The notes beneath the pieces were generated by a model. It saw only the letters and a program-made list of their open reading frames with translations. It searched no databases and had not been told where the DNA came from. Below are positions 33,048 through 41,401 of a stretch of DNA of 55,980 bases, piece by piece (position 1 is the stretch's first letter; each line of letters begins with the position of its first letter). A program made the translations under genes and the position numbers. Source of the DNA: a virus; the IMG/VR virus record IMGVR_UViG_3300013131_000052, positions 1 through 55,980 of that record; one strand, written 5' to 3'.

Positions 33048-34211
33048 TTATTTATGAATACTCATTGGTCCTATTTTATAATCATGATTAAACATAATGA
33101 GTCCATCTGCGATGCCGTTTTTTATGTTTACAAAATTTCCTGCATTCGATTGTACATAAGACAAACCTTCTAACCATATGGTATGCGTTTTAGTACCCCT
33201 ATGACCTTGAATAAACCACGAATCAAATTCACTATACCAATCTCTTGTTGATTTATCAGCCTGGTACCAGGATTCGTTCCATGTCGAATAAATTAGATTT
33301 CTAAGCACCCTTTCATGAACCAATCTAAAAACTTCTTTAGATAAAGATTTTCCGCTCCATAGATCCAAATACATCGGTGTAAGTTCAAGCCAACGCTTTA
33401 TAACATGTGCCTGTTTACACAAAATATCTACAGATTCAGGACTCCAATAAAAATATTCTACGGTCGAATTTGGATAATCTTTAACGAAATCATTTATACT
33501 GGCTATGTTAGAAGCTCTATCATTGAAACGTATGTAAAAGTCATTGGTCTGGCTGTGTATATATGTGCGGGGTTTCTCCACTCCTAAAATGATAGCAATT
33601 TTTTTATCTTTATCGAATTTTTTTCTTATTTCTGAAAAATAAAGATAATTATATCTTGTTACATTTAACGGATTCAGACCTTCTCTCTTTGTTTCAATCC
33701 AACTGGCATCTCCGTGATCATCAAAAAAAGAAAATAAAAATTTAGTTAGATCCACAATAGTGATCTTAGTTTTAGGAGACCTATTTTGTATTTCTTGTAG
33801 TCGGGGTAATGTCTGTAGAACATGTTCGGAAGCAGCAGCATTATGAGAACTTTTGTTGTCTTGGGAAATGTTCATAAAATTTCCATTTCCTTCAGACATT
33901 GTGTTGATCAACAATTCATCTATATGCAATCCCTGCCTTATGAAACTTTCAACGATATTATGACTATCGGCACCGCCGCTGTAGCTAATAATAATATAGT
34001 CATATTTTTCTCTAAGAGATCTAGATCTCATATCATACAAGGCATCTAATGACAGTGAAGGTTCTAGGGACCAATCATAGTTTGAAAATATGTTGTCGTT
34101 GAAGATCCATGTTACTGGTTTTGAAAATTTAGTTGCAAACAAACATGCCTGTATCTTGGAATCAAATTCTATATTATCTACCTTGTAGTAGCCTAACGCT
34201 TTTTTCATCAT
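33048..34211 (-). CDS. PP-loop protein D (387 aa), family with E and F
   Basis: PP-loop IIISYSGGADSHNIVESF (SGGADS about residues 78-83), then LLINTMSEGNGNFMN, LQEIQNRSPKTKITIVDLTKFL (about 165-186), ILGVEKPRTYIHSQTNDFYI, EYFYWSPESVDILCKQAH, and FRLVHERVLRNLIYSTWNESWYQADK. The layout is shared with the genes at 37554 and 41402. Family trait: a roughly 70-residue N-terminal cap in place of a glutaminase domain. Perfect late promoter at 34219. Substrate unknown. Confidence 0.75.
   Translation of the reverse strand: MMKKALGYYKVDNIEFDSKIQACLFATKFSKPVTWIFNDNIFSNYDWSLEPSLSLDALYDMRSRSLREKYDYIIISYSGGADSHNIVESFIRQGLHIDELLINTMSEGNGNFMNISQDNKSSHNAAASEHVLQTLPRLQEIQNRSPKTKITIVDLTKFLFSFFDDHGDASWIETKREGLNPLNVTRYNYLYFSEIRKKFDKDKKIAIILGVEKPRTYIHSQTNDFYIRFNDRASNIASINDFVKDYPNSTVEYFYWSPESVDILCKQAHVIKRWLELTPMYLDLWSGKSLSKEVFRLVHERVLRNLIYSTWNESWYQADKSTRDWYSEFDSWFIQGHRGTKTHTIWLEGLSYVQSNAGNFVNIKNGIADGLIMFNHDYKIGPMSIHK
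33049..33056 (-). promoter_or_regulatory. Late-type promoter CATAAATA upstream of the DUF2061/PP-loop operon
   Basis: Minus-strand CATAAATA, seven of eight matches, 19 bases before ATG 33030, inside the last codons of the PP-loop gene at 33048. Confidence 0.55.
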
Positions 34212-34218
34212 GGTGGAC

Positions 34219-34226
34219 TATTTATA
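34219..34226 (-). promoter_or_regulatory. Perfect late promoter TATAAATA for PP-loop protein D
   Basis: Exact T4 late octamer on the minus strand, 8 bases before ATG 34211 (short leader). It is divergent from the perfect copy at 34262 on the other strand. Confidence 0.75.
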
Positions 34227-34261
34227 TTGTGCCATATTCAAAATTTAAAAAATGAACGTTT

Positions 34262-34269
34262 TATAAATA
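34262..34269 (+). promoter_or_regulatory. Perfect late promoter TATAAATA for the TctC gene
   Basis: Exact octamer followed by TCAACTG, then CAAGGAG and the GTG start at 34298, a classic late leader. Confidence 0.8.
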
Positions 34270-34297
34270 TCAACTGAAGGCATCAAGGAGAACACTA

Positions 34298-35224
34298 GTG
34301 AAAATAATTTTAGTTTGGTTGGCGATGATTTTTGTAACAAATCCACTGTGGGCAAACCCCACCGTAGAAATTCCAAAAGATGTTAATATCTTAGTACCGT
34401 ACGGACCTGGCGGAATTGCAGATATACAGGTGCGTCATCTTTCACTGTGGCTGGCAAAAAGAGGAATCAATTTGAATCCCATTTACAGGCCTGGAGGTAA
34501 CAGCACAATAGCCGCAAATGAATTAGTAACATCAAATAAAGACGGATCTGTGTTGATGATAAATTCAACCAGCAATTCATGGTTAGCCAAAGAACGATTA
34601 GGTAGAGAAGTAATCGATCCGATTGTAACCACTGGCGGAAATGCTAATGCTTTCATAACATTTCCTGGTAGTAGGTATGAAAATTACAATGATTTCGTTC
34701 GTATTCTTAAATCCAACGATCCAGAAACAAAAATAGGTTGGCATGCGGTGGCCAATCTCATAAATCTAAATCAGCTTGTAGAAAAACTCGAAGCGCCTAA
34801 ACCTCTGCTAATACCGTACAAAACATCAACCGAGTCAAGTAGAGACGTGGCAGGAAAACATATTCCGTTGGCATTGGTTCCCATGTCAACGGCATTGCCT
34901 TTGGCAGAATCCGGGAAGGTTAAAATTATCTTTGGTTTTTCTGCAGGCAAGTCTGGGTTACCGACGGGTGTCTTAGATCTCAGAAGTAAAATACCGTCGT
35001 GGCAACACGGCGAATTGTTTTTTATTGGATTACCACCAGGGACTGATAAAAAAGTACATAATGCATGGTCTACACTTTTAAAAGAATATCTAAATGATAA
35101 ACAAACAGAAGATACCTACACTAAGGCTTATTTCGGAAAAGATGTTGGAGATCGTGAATACGTATTCGAAGTTATCAACCGACAGAGTGAGTTGATCAAA
35201 AAATATAAAATAGAATTCAAATAA
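34298..35224 (+). CDS. TctC/Bug-family periplasmic solute-binding protein 1 (308 aa, GTG start)
   Basis: The signal peptide (MKIILVWLAMIFVTNPLWA, cut about residue 19) is followed by the family opening VNILVPYGPGGIADIQVRHLSLWLA (about 28-52) and a YRPGGNSTIAANEL loop (about 61-74) that binds the ligand carboxylate in Bug proteins. Length 308 aa is normal (about 300-325). It would capture a carboxylate in the periplasm and deliver it to TctA. Ribosome site AAGGAG precedes the GTG. Expected late from the perfect TATAAATA at 34262. Confidence 0.9.
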   Translation: MKIILVWLAMIFVTNPLWANPTVEIPKDVNILVPYGPGGIADIQVRHLSLWLAKRGINLNPIYRPGGNSTIAANELVTSNKDGSVLMINSTSNSWLAKERLGREVIDPIVTTGGNANAFITFPGSRYENYNDFVRILKSNDPETKIGWHAVANLINLNQLVEKLEAPKPLLIPYKTSTESSRDVAGKHIPLALVPMSTALPLAESGKVKIIFGFSAGKSGLPTGVLDLRSKIPSWQHGELFFIGLPPGTDKKVHNAWSTLLKEYLNDKQTEDTYTKAYFGKDVGDREYVFEVINRQSELIKKYKIEFK

Positions 35225-35226
35225 AT

Positions 35227-35424
35227 ATGAATATTGATTCTTCAACAATGAAGATTCGACCATGGAAAGAGGGAGTGTTACCACCCCCAGATGCCAAGCG
35301 TCCTAGATGTAAAGTCATGTATTGCTACGATGGAAAAACCGGTGTATTAGATGAGGATGACACAGATTATGTTGATTGGTTGATTGTTATCGCTTACGAA
35401 ACTGAGGAACAAAATGGATCCTAA
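35227..35424 (+). CDS. Small acidic protein of unknown function (65 aa)
   Basis: The sequence has KIRPWKEGVLPPPDAKRPRCK and then YCYDGKTGVLDEDDTDYVDWLI. It lies two bases after the TctC stop and overlaps the next oxygenase gene by 11 bp. No recognised motif and no membrane segment. Coupling suggests a partner of the following oxygenase, which is inference. Confidence 0.6.
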   Translation: MNIDSSTMKIRPWKEGVLPPPDAKRPRCKVMYCYDGKTGVLDEDDTDYVDWLIVIAYETEEQNGS

Positions 35425-36187
35425 ACTTTATGAGTCGCGTGCCAAATTTCATTCACTGCCTGCCGATTTTCAATATCAGGGGGCTGAAAAGTACCAAAGC
35501 AATTTAGAATATATCAAAGAAAATTTCAGCAGTTATCATTTCGATAAATGGAAAAAAGAAGAAGAAGGAGATTGGTATCATCAGTTAGGAAGATTTGAAT
35601 TAGACCCAGAGATACCAAAAATCATTCCTTGGCTGATTGAAAAATCCAAAGATGTAGGTTGGTCAGACCTTTCGAAAATCGGTGCCCATCCAGGCTTTCC
35701 GGGAGGAGTGAGTCCTCTTCAAAATCAAGAAGATTACGATCTAGAACAAAGCGGAGTTAAAAATGATTTTGTTCAAATGGTTCCCGAGCCAGACATGTGT
35801 AATATTCCTGCCCTTCAAAAAATGGGTGAATATTGGAAATTTAAAAGACTAAGGACCAGAGTCCATGTACAAATGCCAGGTCAGCTGTTTACTTGGCATG
35901 TGGATAAACTTTGGCACAGGAATCCGTTAGCCCCGCATAAAATGTCTAGAATGGTAATATTTTTAGAAGATTATGAACCGGGACAGATAATGGTTTATGG
36001 TAATTCTGTTCTAACACAGTGGCGTGCCGGTGATGTACATATTTTTGACACGTTAAATATTCCTCACTGTACTGCAAATATGAGTTATAAACCCAGAGTG
36101 GTAATGATTATAACCGCGGTTCGTACAGACGAGAGTGATAAAATTCTAAAAGACTGTACCGCAGATACTATACATCGGTATACTTAA
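35414..36187 (+). CDS. 2OG-Fe(II) oxygenase-like protein 6 (257 aa)
   Basis: Start at 35414 (MDPKLYESRA) is supported by GAGGAAC upstream. H162-V-D164 in LFTWHVDKLW, distal H218 in NIPHCTANMS and R228 in KPRVVMIITAV complete the triad plus 2-oxoglutarate Arg. The strand MSRMVIFLEDYEPGQIMVYG and WRAGDVHIFD are usual for phage prolyl-hydroxylase-like proteins. Ends 20 bp inside the convergent enolase-superfamily gene. Confidence 0.8.
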   Translation: MDPKLYESRAKFHSLPADFQYQGAEKYQSNLEYIKENFSSYHFDKWKKEEEGDWYHQLGRFELDPEIPKIIPWLIEKSKDVGWSDLSKIGAHPGFPGGVSPLQNQEDYDLEQSGVKNDFVQMVPEPDMCNIPALQKMGEYWKFKRLRTRVHVQMPGQLFTWHVDKLWHRNPLAPHKMSRMVIFLEDYEPGQIMVYGNSVLTQWRAGDVHIFDTLNIPHCTANMSYKPRVVMIITAVRTDESDKILKDCTADTIHRYT

Positions 36188-37214
36188 ATTGCTTTACAAG
36201 ATATTCATCTACAGTTACAGGCTCAAAGTTTGACGAGTCTGTTTTTGTAATAATGTCTTGAAGCAGATATTGATTAGTAGTGCTTACACCCCAATTTATA
36301 TTAGGTGCCACGGCAGCGCAGTTTAACAGCACTGAACTAGCAATGCCAGTCTCGGCTATCTTACCGGACAAATTTACATTCAATCCTAGATCGTTTGTTA
36401 GATACGCGGCTTCGACCAGTTTGAAGGGATCACTGAATTTCATTAGTTTTAAATTTACCCCCTGACCAGTGCCTAGATTCATCATTTCGCGAATATCTTT
36501 ACAGGTAAAAATATCTTGATCTAGGCACACACTTACACCTTGGTCGAGAGAATTACAATCTTCGATAAAGAGTATGTTATCTCTAGATGTTTCTCGAACA
36601 AACTTTTGAAAAGATTCTGTAGAAATTCCACTGTTTGAATCGACACAAAGATGGGAATTATGTGTAATTTCTCTTAGGCGATGTATCAACGAAATTTCAT
36701 CGTCAATATTGTGTTTGCCTATTTTCACTTTAAAAAATTTAACTCCGGACAGGTAACATGCTTCAGCTTCGTTAAGATCGTCCTCTATAGTTTCGTTAGC
36801 TAATATTCTTAAACTTGCAATATCATTTCTAATTTTTTTTCCTAATAATTGGTGCAATGACACATCGTTAGCTCTGCAATATAAATCTAGTAAAGCTGAG
36901 TATACCGCAAATTTAGCTCCGGTATTACCATAGAACATTTTGTCTATGTCTGAAATAATTTTTTTGTAATTTGAAATTTCTTGACCAATAACAAAAGTTG
37001 TGAACCAACGATTGATAATTTCGTTCATGCCAGAAACTGTGTCACCAGTCATTCTAGGAGCTGATGCTGATTCGCCCCAACCGACTAATCCATCTGATTC
37101 GATTTTGACAATTATGTTTTCTGCATGACTTATGCACCTACCAGAAAGAAACATAGGTTTTTTTAGCGGAATTTTTATTACGACTGTTTCTAAATTAGTA
37201 ATTCTAAAAGACAT
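36168..37214 (-). CDS. Enolase-superfamily enzyme (mandelate racemase / dipeptide epimerase / cycloisomerase type, 348 aa)
   Basis: N-terminal capping domain with KKPMFLSGRCISHAENIIVKIE (about residues 18-39) and WGESASAPRMTGD, then a barrel with the KxK pair in FFKVKIGKH (K162, K164), metal ligands D192 (LCVDSNSG), E218 (LFIEDC) and D240 (FTCKDI), and K256 in NLKLMKFS. The D-x25-E-x21-D spacing fits the muconate-cycloisomerase/dipeptide-epimerase subgroup. It would abstract a proton alpha to a carboxylate: epimerisation, racemisation or cycloisomerisation. Substrate cannot be named. Rare cargo for a phage. Confidence 0.88.
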   Translation of the reverse strand: MSFRITNLETVVIKIPLKKPMFLSGRCISHAENIIVKIESDGLVGWGESASAPRMTGDTVSGMNEIINRWFTTFVIGQEISNYKKIISDIDKMFYGNTGAKFAVYSALLDLYCRANDVSLHQLLGKKIRNDIASLRILANETIEDDLNEAEACYLSGVKFFKVKIGKHNIDDEISLIHRLREITHNSHLCVDSNSGISTESFQKFVRETSRDNILFIEDCNSLDQGVSVCLDQDIFTCKDIREMMNLGTGQGVNLKLMKFSDPFKLVEAAYLTNDLGLNVNLSGKIAETGIASSVLLNCAAVAPNINWGVSTTNQYLLQDIITKTDSSNFEPVTVDEYLVKQFKYTDV

Positions 37215-37235
37215 TCTATGATCGATTGAGCACTG

Positions 37236-37538
37236 TTATGTTGTTAACATTTTTGATTCTTTGGTTATTCCATTATTTTGATTGTATAAATCAAACTCTT
37301 TCTGCATTCCTTCCACCGCCGGGTATTGCATATAATCTAAATATAAAGCCTCGCTTTCCCAATCCTGTGTAACTTCTAATGTTAACGGATCCAATTCCAA
37401 CACGGTTCTAGATACTTTGAATGTTTCCTGCGCCTTTATATATTCAAATCTTTTTTTAGGAAGTTTGCTGAAATATTCGATGTGCCATGGTATAGACTCA
37501 TTAACTCTTCTAAAGATGTGTATAACCTGAAAAGACAT
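37236..37538 (-). CDS. Hypothetical protein (100 aa)
   Basis: Start at 37538 (MSFQVIHIF) is preferred; an ATG at 37553 lies in the A/G-rich leader. The sequence FRRVNESIPWHIEYFSKLPKKRFEYI followed by KVSRTVLELDPLTLEVTQDWESEALYLDYM resembles small antibiotic-biosynthesis-monooxygenase-like or ferredoxin-fold (dimeric alpha-beta barrel) proteins. That resemblance is weak. It sits between the PP-loop gene and the enolase-family gene in one operon. Confidence 0.6.
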   Translation of the reverse strand: MSFQVIHIFRRVNESIPWHIEYFSKLPKKRFEYIKAQETFKVSRTVLELDPLTLEVTQDWESEALYLDYMQYPAVEGMQKEFDLYNQNNGITKESKMLTT

Positions 37539-37553
37539 TTTTTCCCCCCTCAA

Positions 37554-38741
37554 TTAAAAGTTATTTATTTTTAAATCTAACACCTTAAATGCTCTGGTTT
37601 TAAGTTTTCTTAGTCCGTAATTTATGTTTGTCGGATCTTGAAAAAATTTGCTGTTTACATCAATAGTTATGTCTTTTACAACATTGAAAAAAATGTTTCT
37701 TGCACAACTTAAATCAGCAATCTCGTACATCCAATAGTACCAATCATTTCTTTGTATATTGGGTTTTTCTGCCTGGAAAATACCATCATTCCATGATTCG
37801 GCGTAAAGAACTTTTTTAAAAATTTTATTTTGTGCTTTCATAATCCTGTTGCCCCGGGTGGCACCCACTACACTATTTTTATACAAAAAATTATTAAATT
37901 TAGAATCAGCTACCATGTGTAAGGCACATTGATATGCCTGTTCCATAGGTAGGATAGGAAAATCTGCAGTCCAATAAAACGGTTCTTTAGTTCCTAACTC
38001 TGGATTTACGCTCAACATATCCATAGCATGATCTGCAAAATGAAAATATATTCCATTGGAAGTTTCTGATAGAACTGGTTTTTCTATTCCGAAAATGTGG
38101 GCAGTATTTTCTGGTTTATATCTAGCGTCGAATTTATCTATATTTGCAGACATAAAAAAGACTGCCGGGGTATAATTAGAATAGAAATAATTTTTGTGAT
38201 CTAATTTTTCCTCTATGGTGTCTGTGATATTTTTAGACATAAGATTTTCTACATAATCGACTATGGTAATTTTGATCTCTGGATTAGATTTTGATATTCT
38301 TTTTAAAACAGGCTCAATAGCATAGTCCCATTCACTTAGACTATTTCTAGCAGAGGTATCATTGACATTGGGCGTGTAAAATTTTTTGTCAGCTAAAATT
38401 TTAGGCCATTTCACTACTATTTCGTCTAATTTTATTTTATGTGTCAAAAAAGTATGTAGTATATTGTAACTGTCCGAACCACCGCTGAAATGCAACACTA
38501 GATGCGAATATCGATCTCTCAGCTGTTCAGCTCGTTGCTTGTAAAGATTGGGTAAAGGAATTTTTCCTAACAGAGATCTATCAAAATTTTCCCAGATATG
38601 ATTATGGTAATAAAAATGAATTTGATCTTTTTTATGTATCGAAGCGTATTGAAAGGCGTCGAATTTTTTTGTAAACCCATTGTTATCTACAATCCAACAT
38701 CCGTATTTTGAAAGAAGTTTAGGGTATTTCTGATAATCCAT
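37554..38741 (-). CDS. PP-loop protein E (395 aa)
   Basis: Start at 38741 (MDYQKYPKLLSKYG) is set by alignment to paralogue F and by the late octamer 8 bases upstream; a longer frame to 38861 would cross the promoter. PP-loop LVLHFSGGSDSYNILHTF (SGGSDS about residues 86-91), LGKIPLPNLYKQRAEQLRDRY just before it (shared with F), then NSLSEWDYAIEPVLKRISK, ITIVDYVENLM, HIFGIEKPVLSE, PFYWTADFPILPMEQAYQ and VLYAESWNDGIFQAEK. Family function inferred as ATP-dependent ligation or amidation. Confidence 0.78.
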   Translation of the reverse strand: MDYQKYPKLLSKYGCWIVDNNGFTKKFDAFQYASIHKKDQIHFYYHNHIWENFDRSLLGKIPLPNLYKQRAEQLRDRYSHLVLHFSGGSDSYNILHTFLTHKIKLDEIVVKWPKILADKKFYTPNVNDTSARNSLSEWDYAIEPVLKRISKSNPEIKITIVDYVENLMSKNITDTIEEKLDHKNYFYSNYTPAVFFMSANIDKFDARYKPENTAHIFGIEKPVLSETSNGIYFHFADHAMDMLSVNPELGTKEPFYWTADFPILPMEQAYQCALHMVADSKFNNFLYKNSVVGATRGNRIMKAQNKIFKKVLYAESWNDGIFQAEKPNIQRNDWYYWMYEIADLSCARNIFFNVVKDITIDVNSKFFQDPTNINYGLRKLKTRAFKVLDLKINNF

Positions 38742-38749
38742 GTTACAAA

Positions 38750-38757
38750 TATTTATA
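38750..38757 (-). promoter_or_regulatory. Perfect late promoter TATAAATA for PP-loop protein E
   Basis: Exact octamer; only TTTGTAAC separates it from ATG 38741, so the mRNA would have almost no leader. Divergent from the octamer at 38772. Confidence 0.65.
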
Positions 38758-38771
38758 AGCAATTGCCTGGT

Positions 38772-38779
38772 CATAAATA
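38772..38779 (+). promoter_or_regulatory. Late-type promoter CATAAATA abutting an oxygenase start
   Basis: Seven of eight matches; AATTC separates it from ATG 38785. With the minus-strand copy at 38750 it forms a compact divergent pair of 43 bp between start codons. Confidence 0.55.
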
Positions 38780-38784
38780 AATTC

Positions 38785-39288
38785 ATGCTGTTTACACACA
38801 TTGAAAAACTAGAAAATTTTTCTGAGTTAACCAAGGATATCAATGATATCATTGCCAACATAGGGTTTAAAGATAATCAACTATCATTACAAAATCTCTA
38901 TGAAGGACAAGATGATTGGTACAATAATACTGGGTCTTTGAAGGCTCTGAGTGAACAAGATGAAACCAAATATCAAGTGATTAATTCGGGTTTAAAGGGA
39001 TCTTCCATTGAAGGTCTTATACAACGATTTAAAGGTTTCAGAAGCAGAATTATTTTGATGGATCCAAGAAAATGCTATTCTGTTCATGCTGATCCGTTTA
39101 AAAGAATACACATTCCTATTGTAACAAACGATCAGTGCTGGATGGTTTGGCCAATTGAAAAACAATGTTTTAGATTGTTGGAAGGTAGAATCTATTCAAC
39201 TGACACCACCAAATTACATACTTTTTTAAATGGACATGAAACTTTAGGTAGAATTCATCTGGTAATGTCCGTAAATGAACATCAATGA
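38785..39288 (+). CDS. 2OG-Fe(II) oxygenase-like protein 7 (167 aa)
   Basis: Start at 38785 (MLFTHIEKLENF), since the late octamer covers the longer frame. H101-A-D103 in CYSVHADPFKRIHIPIVTN, distal H145 in TKLHTFLNGHE and R156 in GRIHLVMSV fit the aspartyl-hydroxylase-like fold. The segment QNLYEGQDDWYNNTGSL is shared with other phage oxygenases. Ends 7 bp inside the convergent gene. Confidence 0.75.
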   Translation: MLFTHIEKLENFSELTKDINDIIANIGFKDNQLSLQNLYEGQDDWYNNTGSLKALSEQDETKYQVINSGLKGSSIEGLIQRFKGFRSRIILMDPRKCYSVHADPFKRIHIPIVTNDQCWMVWPIEKQCFRLLEGRIYSTDTTKLHTFLNGHETLGRIHLVMSVNEHQ

Positions 39289-40043
39289 TTGGCTTTAGAA
39301 TTTTCGAAAAAATTATTTAAATGAGTTTTTTCTAAGAACTCGTCAGTAAACACTCCGTCAATTCTAAGACTCCAACTCCAGTAATCCGAATCATTAACAG
39401 TGCCATGATAATTATGATTCATGAAATACATTGCTCTATGATCAGACACGTGTCGTTCGCCGGTGTCTGTGTCGAATAAAAATAACTTTTTAGGATGTTT
39501 ACCAGTAATCCAAATAAAATTATCTACATATTCATCTAAACCTTTGTTGTCACGATGTATGATTCCCTCGGATCCAGCAGGTGATATAAAAAATAACACT
39601 CTACCATATTCCTTGAAACAATTTTGATCGTCAATCCAATTAAACAGAAAATCAAAATTATGTCCGGCGGGAGTTAACGATGTGTAAGAATTTAAACATT
39701 TGAATCTAAAATCTGCCGGATAGTTGCTGATGTTTCTAAGGAAAAGACAAAATCCGTGACCAGCACATCCATGCATCAATGCATACCAATCTAATTGAAA
39801 ATTGTTTAGTTCGGGAGTTTCCTTCCTCAATTCCTCTTTCAATTGCTGATGAGACATCAATTCAGACTGAGCAAACGAGTAGGAAGGGGGGCTAGCAGGA
39901 TAAATTGAATCTGCGCTCTTTCCGATAGCATAAGATATTTTATCATGCAAATCGTCTAATTTTTTGAGATCCAAAAAAGATTCAAGTCCTACAAATAATT
40001 CATTATTGACAAGTTTAATCACAAGGTATTTATCAGTATTCAT
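39282..40043 (-). CDS. 2OG-Fe(II) oxygenase-like protein 8 (253 aa)
   Basis: Start at 40043 (MNTDKYLVIKLV) has an AGTAGGAAA site. H163-R-D165 in SEGIIHRDNKGLDEYVDN, distal His in MYFMNHNYHGTVND (about 206-219) and R227 in SWSLRIDG form the triad, like the aspartyl/asparaginyl hydroxylase-like group. The Cys/His-containing ALMHGCAGHGFCLF segment (about 88-101) is unusual. Substrate unknown. Confidence 0.75.
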   Translation of the reverse strand: MNTDKYLVIKLVNNELFVGLESFLDLKKLDDLHDKISYAIGKSADSIYPASPPSYSFAQSELMSHQQLKEELRKETPELNNFQLDWYALMHGCAGHGFCLFLRNISNYPADFRFKCLNSYTSLTPAGHNFDFLFNWIDDQNCFKEYGRVLFFISPAGSEGIIHRDNKGLDEYVDNFIWITGKHPKKLFLFDTDTGERHVSDHRAMYFMNHNYHGTVNDSDYWSWSLRIDGVFTDEFLEKTHLNNFFENSKANH

Positions 40044-40088
40044 TTTCCTACTTAGAATTTTTGCTAAGTAAACTGCGGAGGAAATCAC

Positions 40089-41399
40089 ATGAGCTTTAAT
40101 TTAGAATCTTTTTGTCCTGAGGCATGGAGCCAAATTGAAATAGATGGACAAGGAGATTACAAGATATGTTGTCTTGCTAACTATGACACAGATTACGGAA
40201 TGGCCAGAGATATCAACGATAAAGTTCTCAATGTGATGACACATTCTATTGATGAAGCAATGAACAGTGAGACACACAAAAAACATAGAAGAGACATGTC
40301 TCGAAATATACAACCTTTGAGATGTACAAATTGTTATGATGTCGAATGTGCCAATGGTGCAAGCAAACGTCAACGTGTACTTCAACAGACCGCCGTAGAA
40401 TTAAAAAATTATATAAATGTTGAAACGGCTAAAGACGTCACACTGTCGGACGGAACATTATTGAATCCCAAAGTGATAAATTTAGATCTTCGCTTTGGAA
40501 ATTTGTGTAATCAAAAATGCATCATGTGTAGTCCTTTACACAGCAATCAGTGGTATGAAGATTGGGTGGCTCTAACTGGTAGCAGCAATTTTGTTCTCAA
40601 AAGAAAAGAATTTCCTATATATCAAGACAACAACGGAAAATATCGGATGGCTGGATACGAGCCTTGGTGGGAATCAGAGAGATGGTGGGAAATGTTTGAT
40701 AAAATTGCTCCGCAACTCGAGTACATTTATTTCACAGGCGGGGAGCCGTTATTAGTGCCTCAGATGCAGGAATGTCTAGATAAGTTGATTGAAAGAGGAT
40801 TATCCAAAAATATACAATTGAGGTATGATACGAATCTCAGTGTCATTAACAAAAAAGTTATAGACAAATGGATAAATTTTAAAAATGTATTTTTGTGCAT
40901 AAGCATAGACGAAATTGAAGAAAGATATGATTTAATTCGTTACATGGGAAACTTTGAAACCTTTGAAAAAAATTTAATTTACATTAAAGAACACAATATA
41001 GATATTAGTTATCTCAGTACCTGCATAGGAATAGCCAGTATTTACACCGTTCAAAGAGTTTACGAATTTTGTAAAAAACACGGAATCAAACAACAACAAT
41101 ATAGATTTTTAGATGGTCCAGAGTGGTTGAATATAAGGCACCTACCCAGATCAGCGAAAGAAGAAATCATAAAAAACTTATTAGATTATTCAAATGATCC
41201 CCAATACCTTAAGTATGCTAGGATAGAAATAAACATGCTTGAGACATATATGGATCATGTTAATTTAGATTATGTAAAAGATTTTGTAACTAAAATGGAT
41301 ATTCTAGATCTAAAAAGAAACACCAAGTGGAAAGAAGTTCTTCCTGACATTTTTGAATTACTGAATAAACATTGTTTGGGAATTTTTGAAAAAGGTTGA
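40089..41399 (+). CDS. Radical SAM protein with N-terminal cysteine (SPASM/twitch-like) region (436 aa)
   Basis: The 4Fe-4S/SAM motif C140-x3-C144-x2-C147 is in GNLCNQKCIMCSPLHS, preceded by the beta-strand VINLDLRFG, and the GGEPLL motif follows at about residue 218 (YFTGGEPLLVPQM). An N-terminal region with C9, C27/C28, C79, C82 and C87 (ICCLA, LRCTNCYDVEC) could hold a second cluster; in SPASM enzymes it usually sits at the C-terminus, so this is a permuted arrangement known from phage relatives. It would start radical chemistry on an unknown substrate, possibly a peptide. Strong GGAGG site. Two bases before PP-loop gene F. Confidence 0.88.
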   Translation: MSFNLESFCPEAWSQIEIDGQGDYKICCLANYDTDYGMARDINDKVLNVMTHSIDEAMNSETHKKHRRDMSRNIQPLRCTNCYDVECANGASKRQRVLQQTAVELKNYINVETAKDVTLSDGTLLNPKVINLDLRFGNLCNQKCIMCSPLHSNQWYEDWVALTGSSNFVLKRKEFPIYQDNNGKYRMAGYEPWWESERWWEMFDKIAPQLEYIYFTGGEPLLVPQMQECLDKLIERGLSKNIQLRYDTNLSVINKKVIDKWINFKNVFLCISIDEIEERYDLIRYMGNFETFEKNLIYIKEHNIDISYLSTCIGIASIYTVQRVYEFCKKHGIKQQQYRFLDGPEWLNIRHLPRSAKEEIIKNLLDYSNDPQYLKYARIEINMLETYMDHVNLDYVKDFVTKMDILDLKRNTKWKEVLPDIFELLNKHCLGIFEKG

Positions 41400-41401
41400 T
41401 C

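Noticed and set aside
38742-38861. Longer start (38861) for PP-loop protein E and 38740 for the opposite oxygenase
   Set aside because: Both extensions run through the divergent late octamers and do not align with paralogues.
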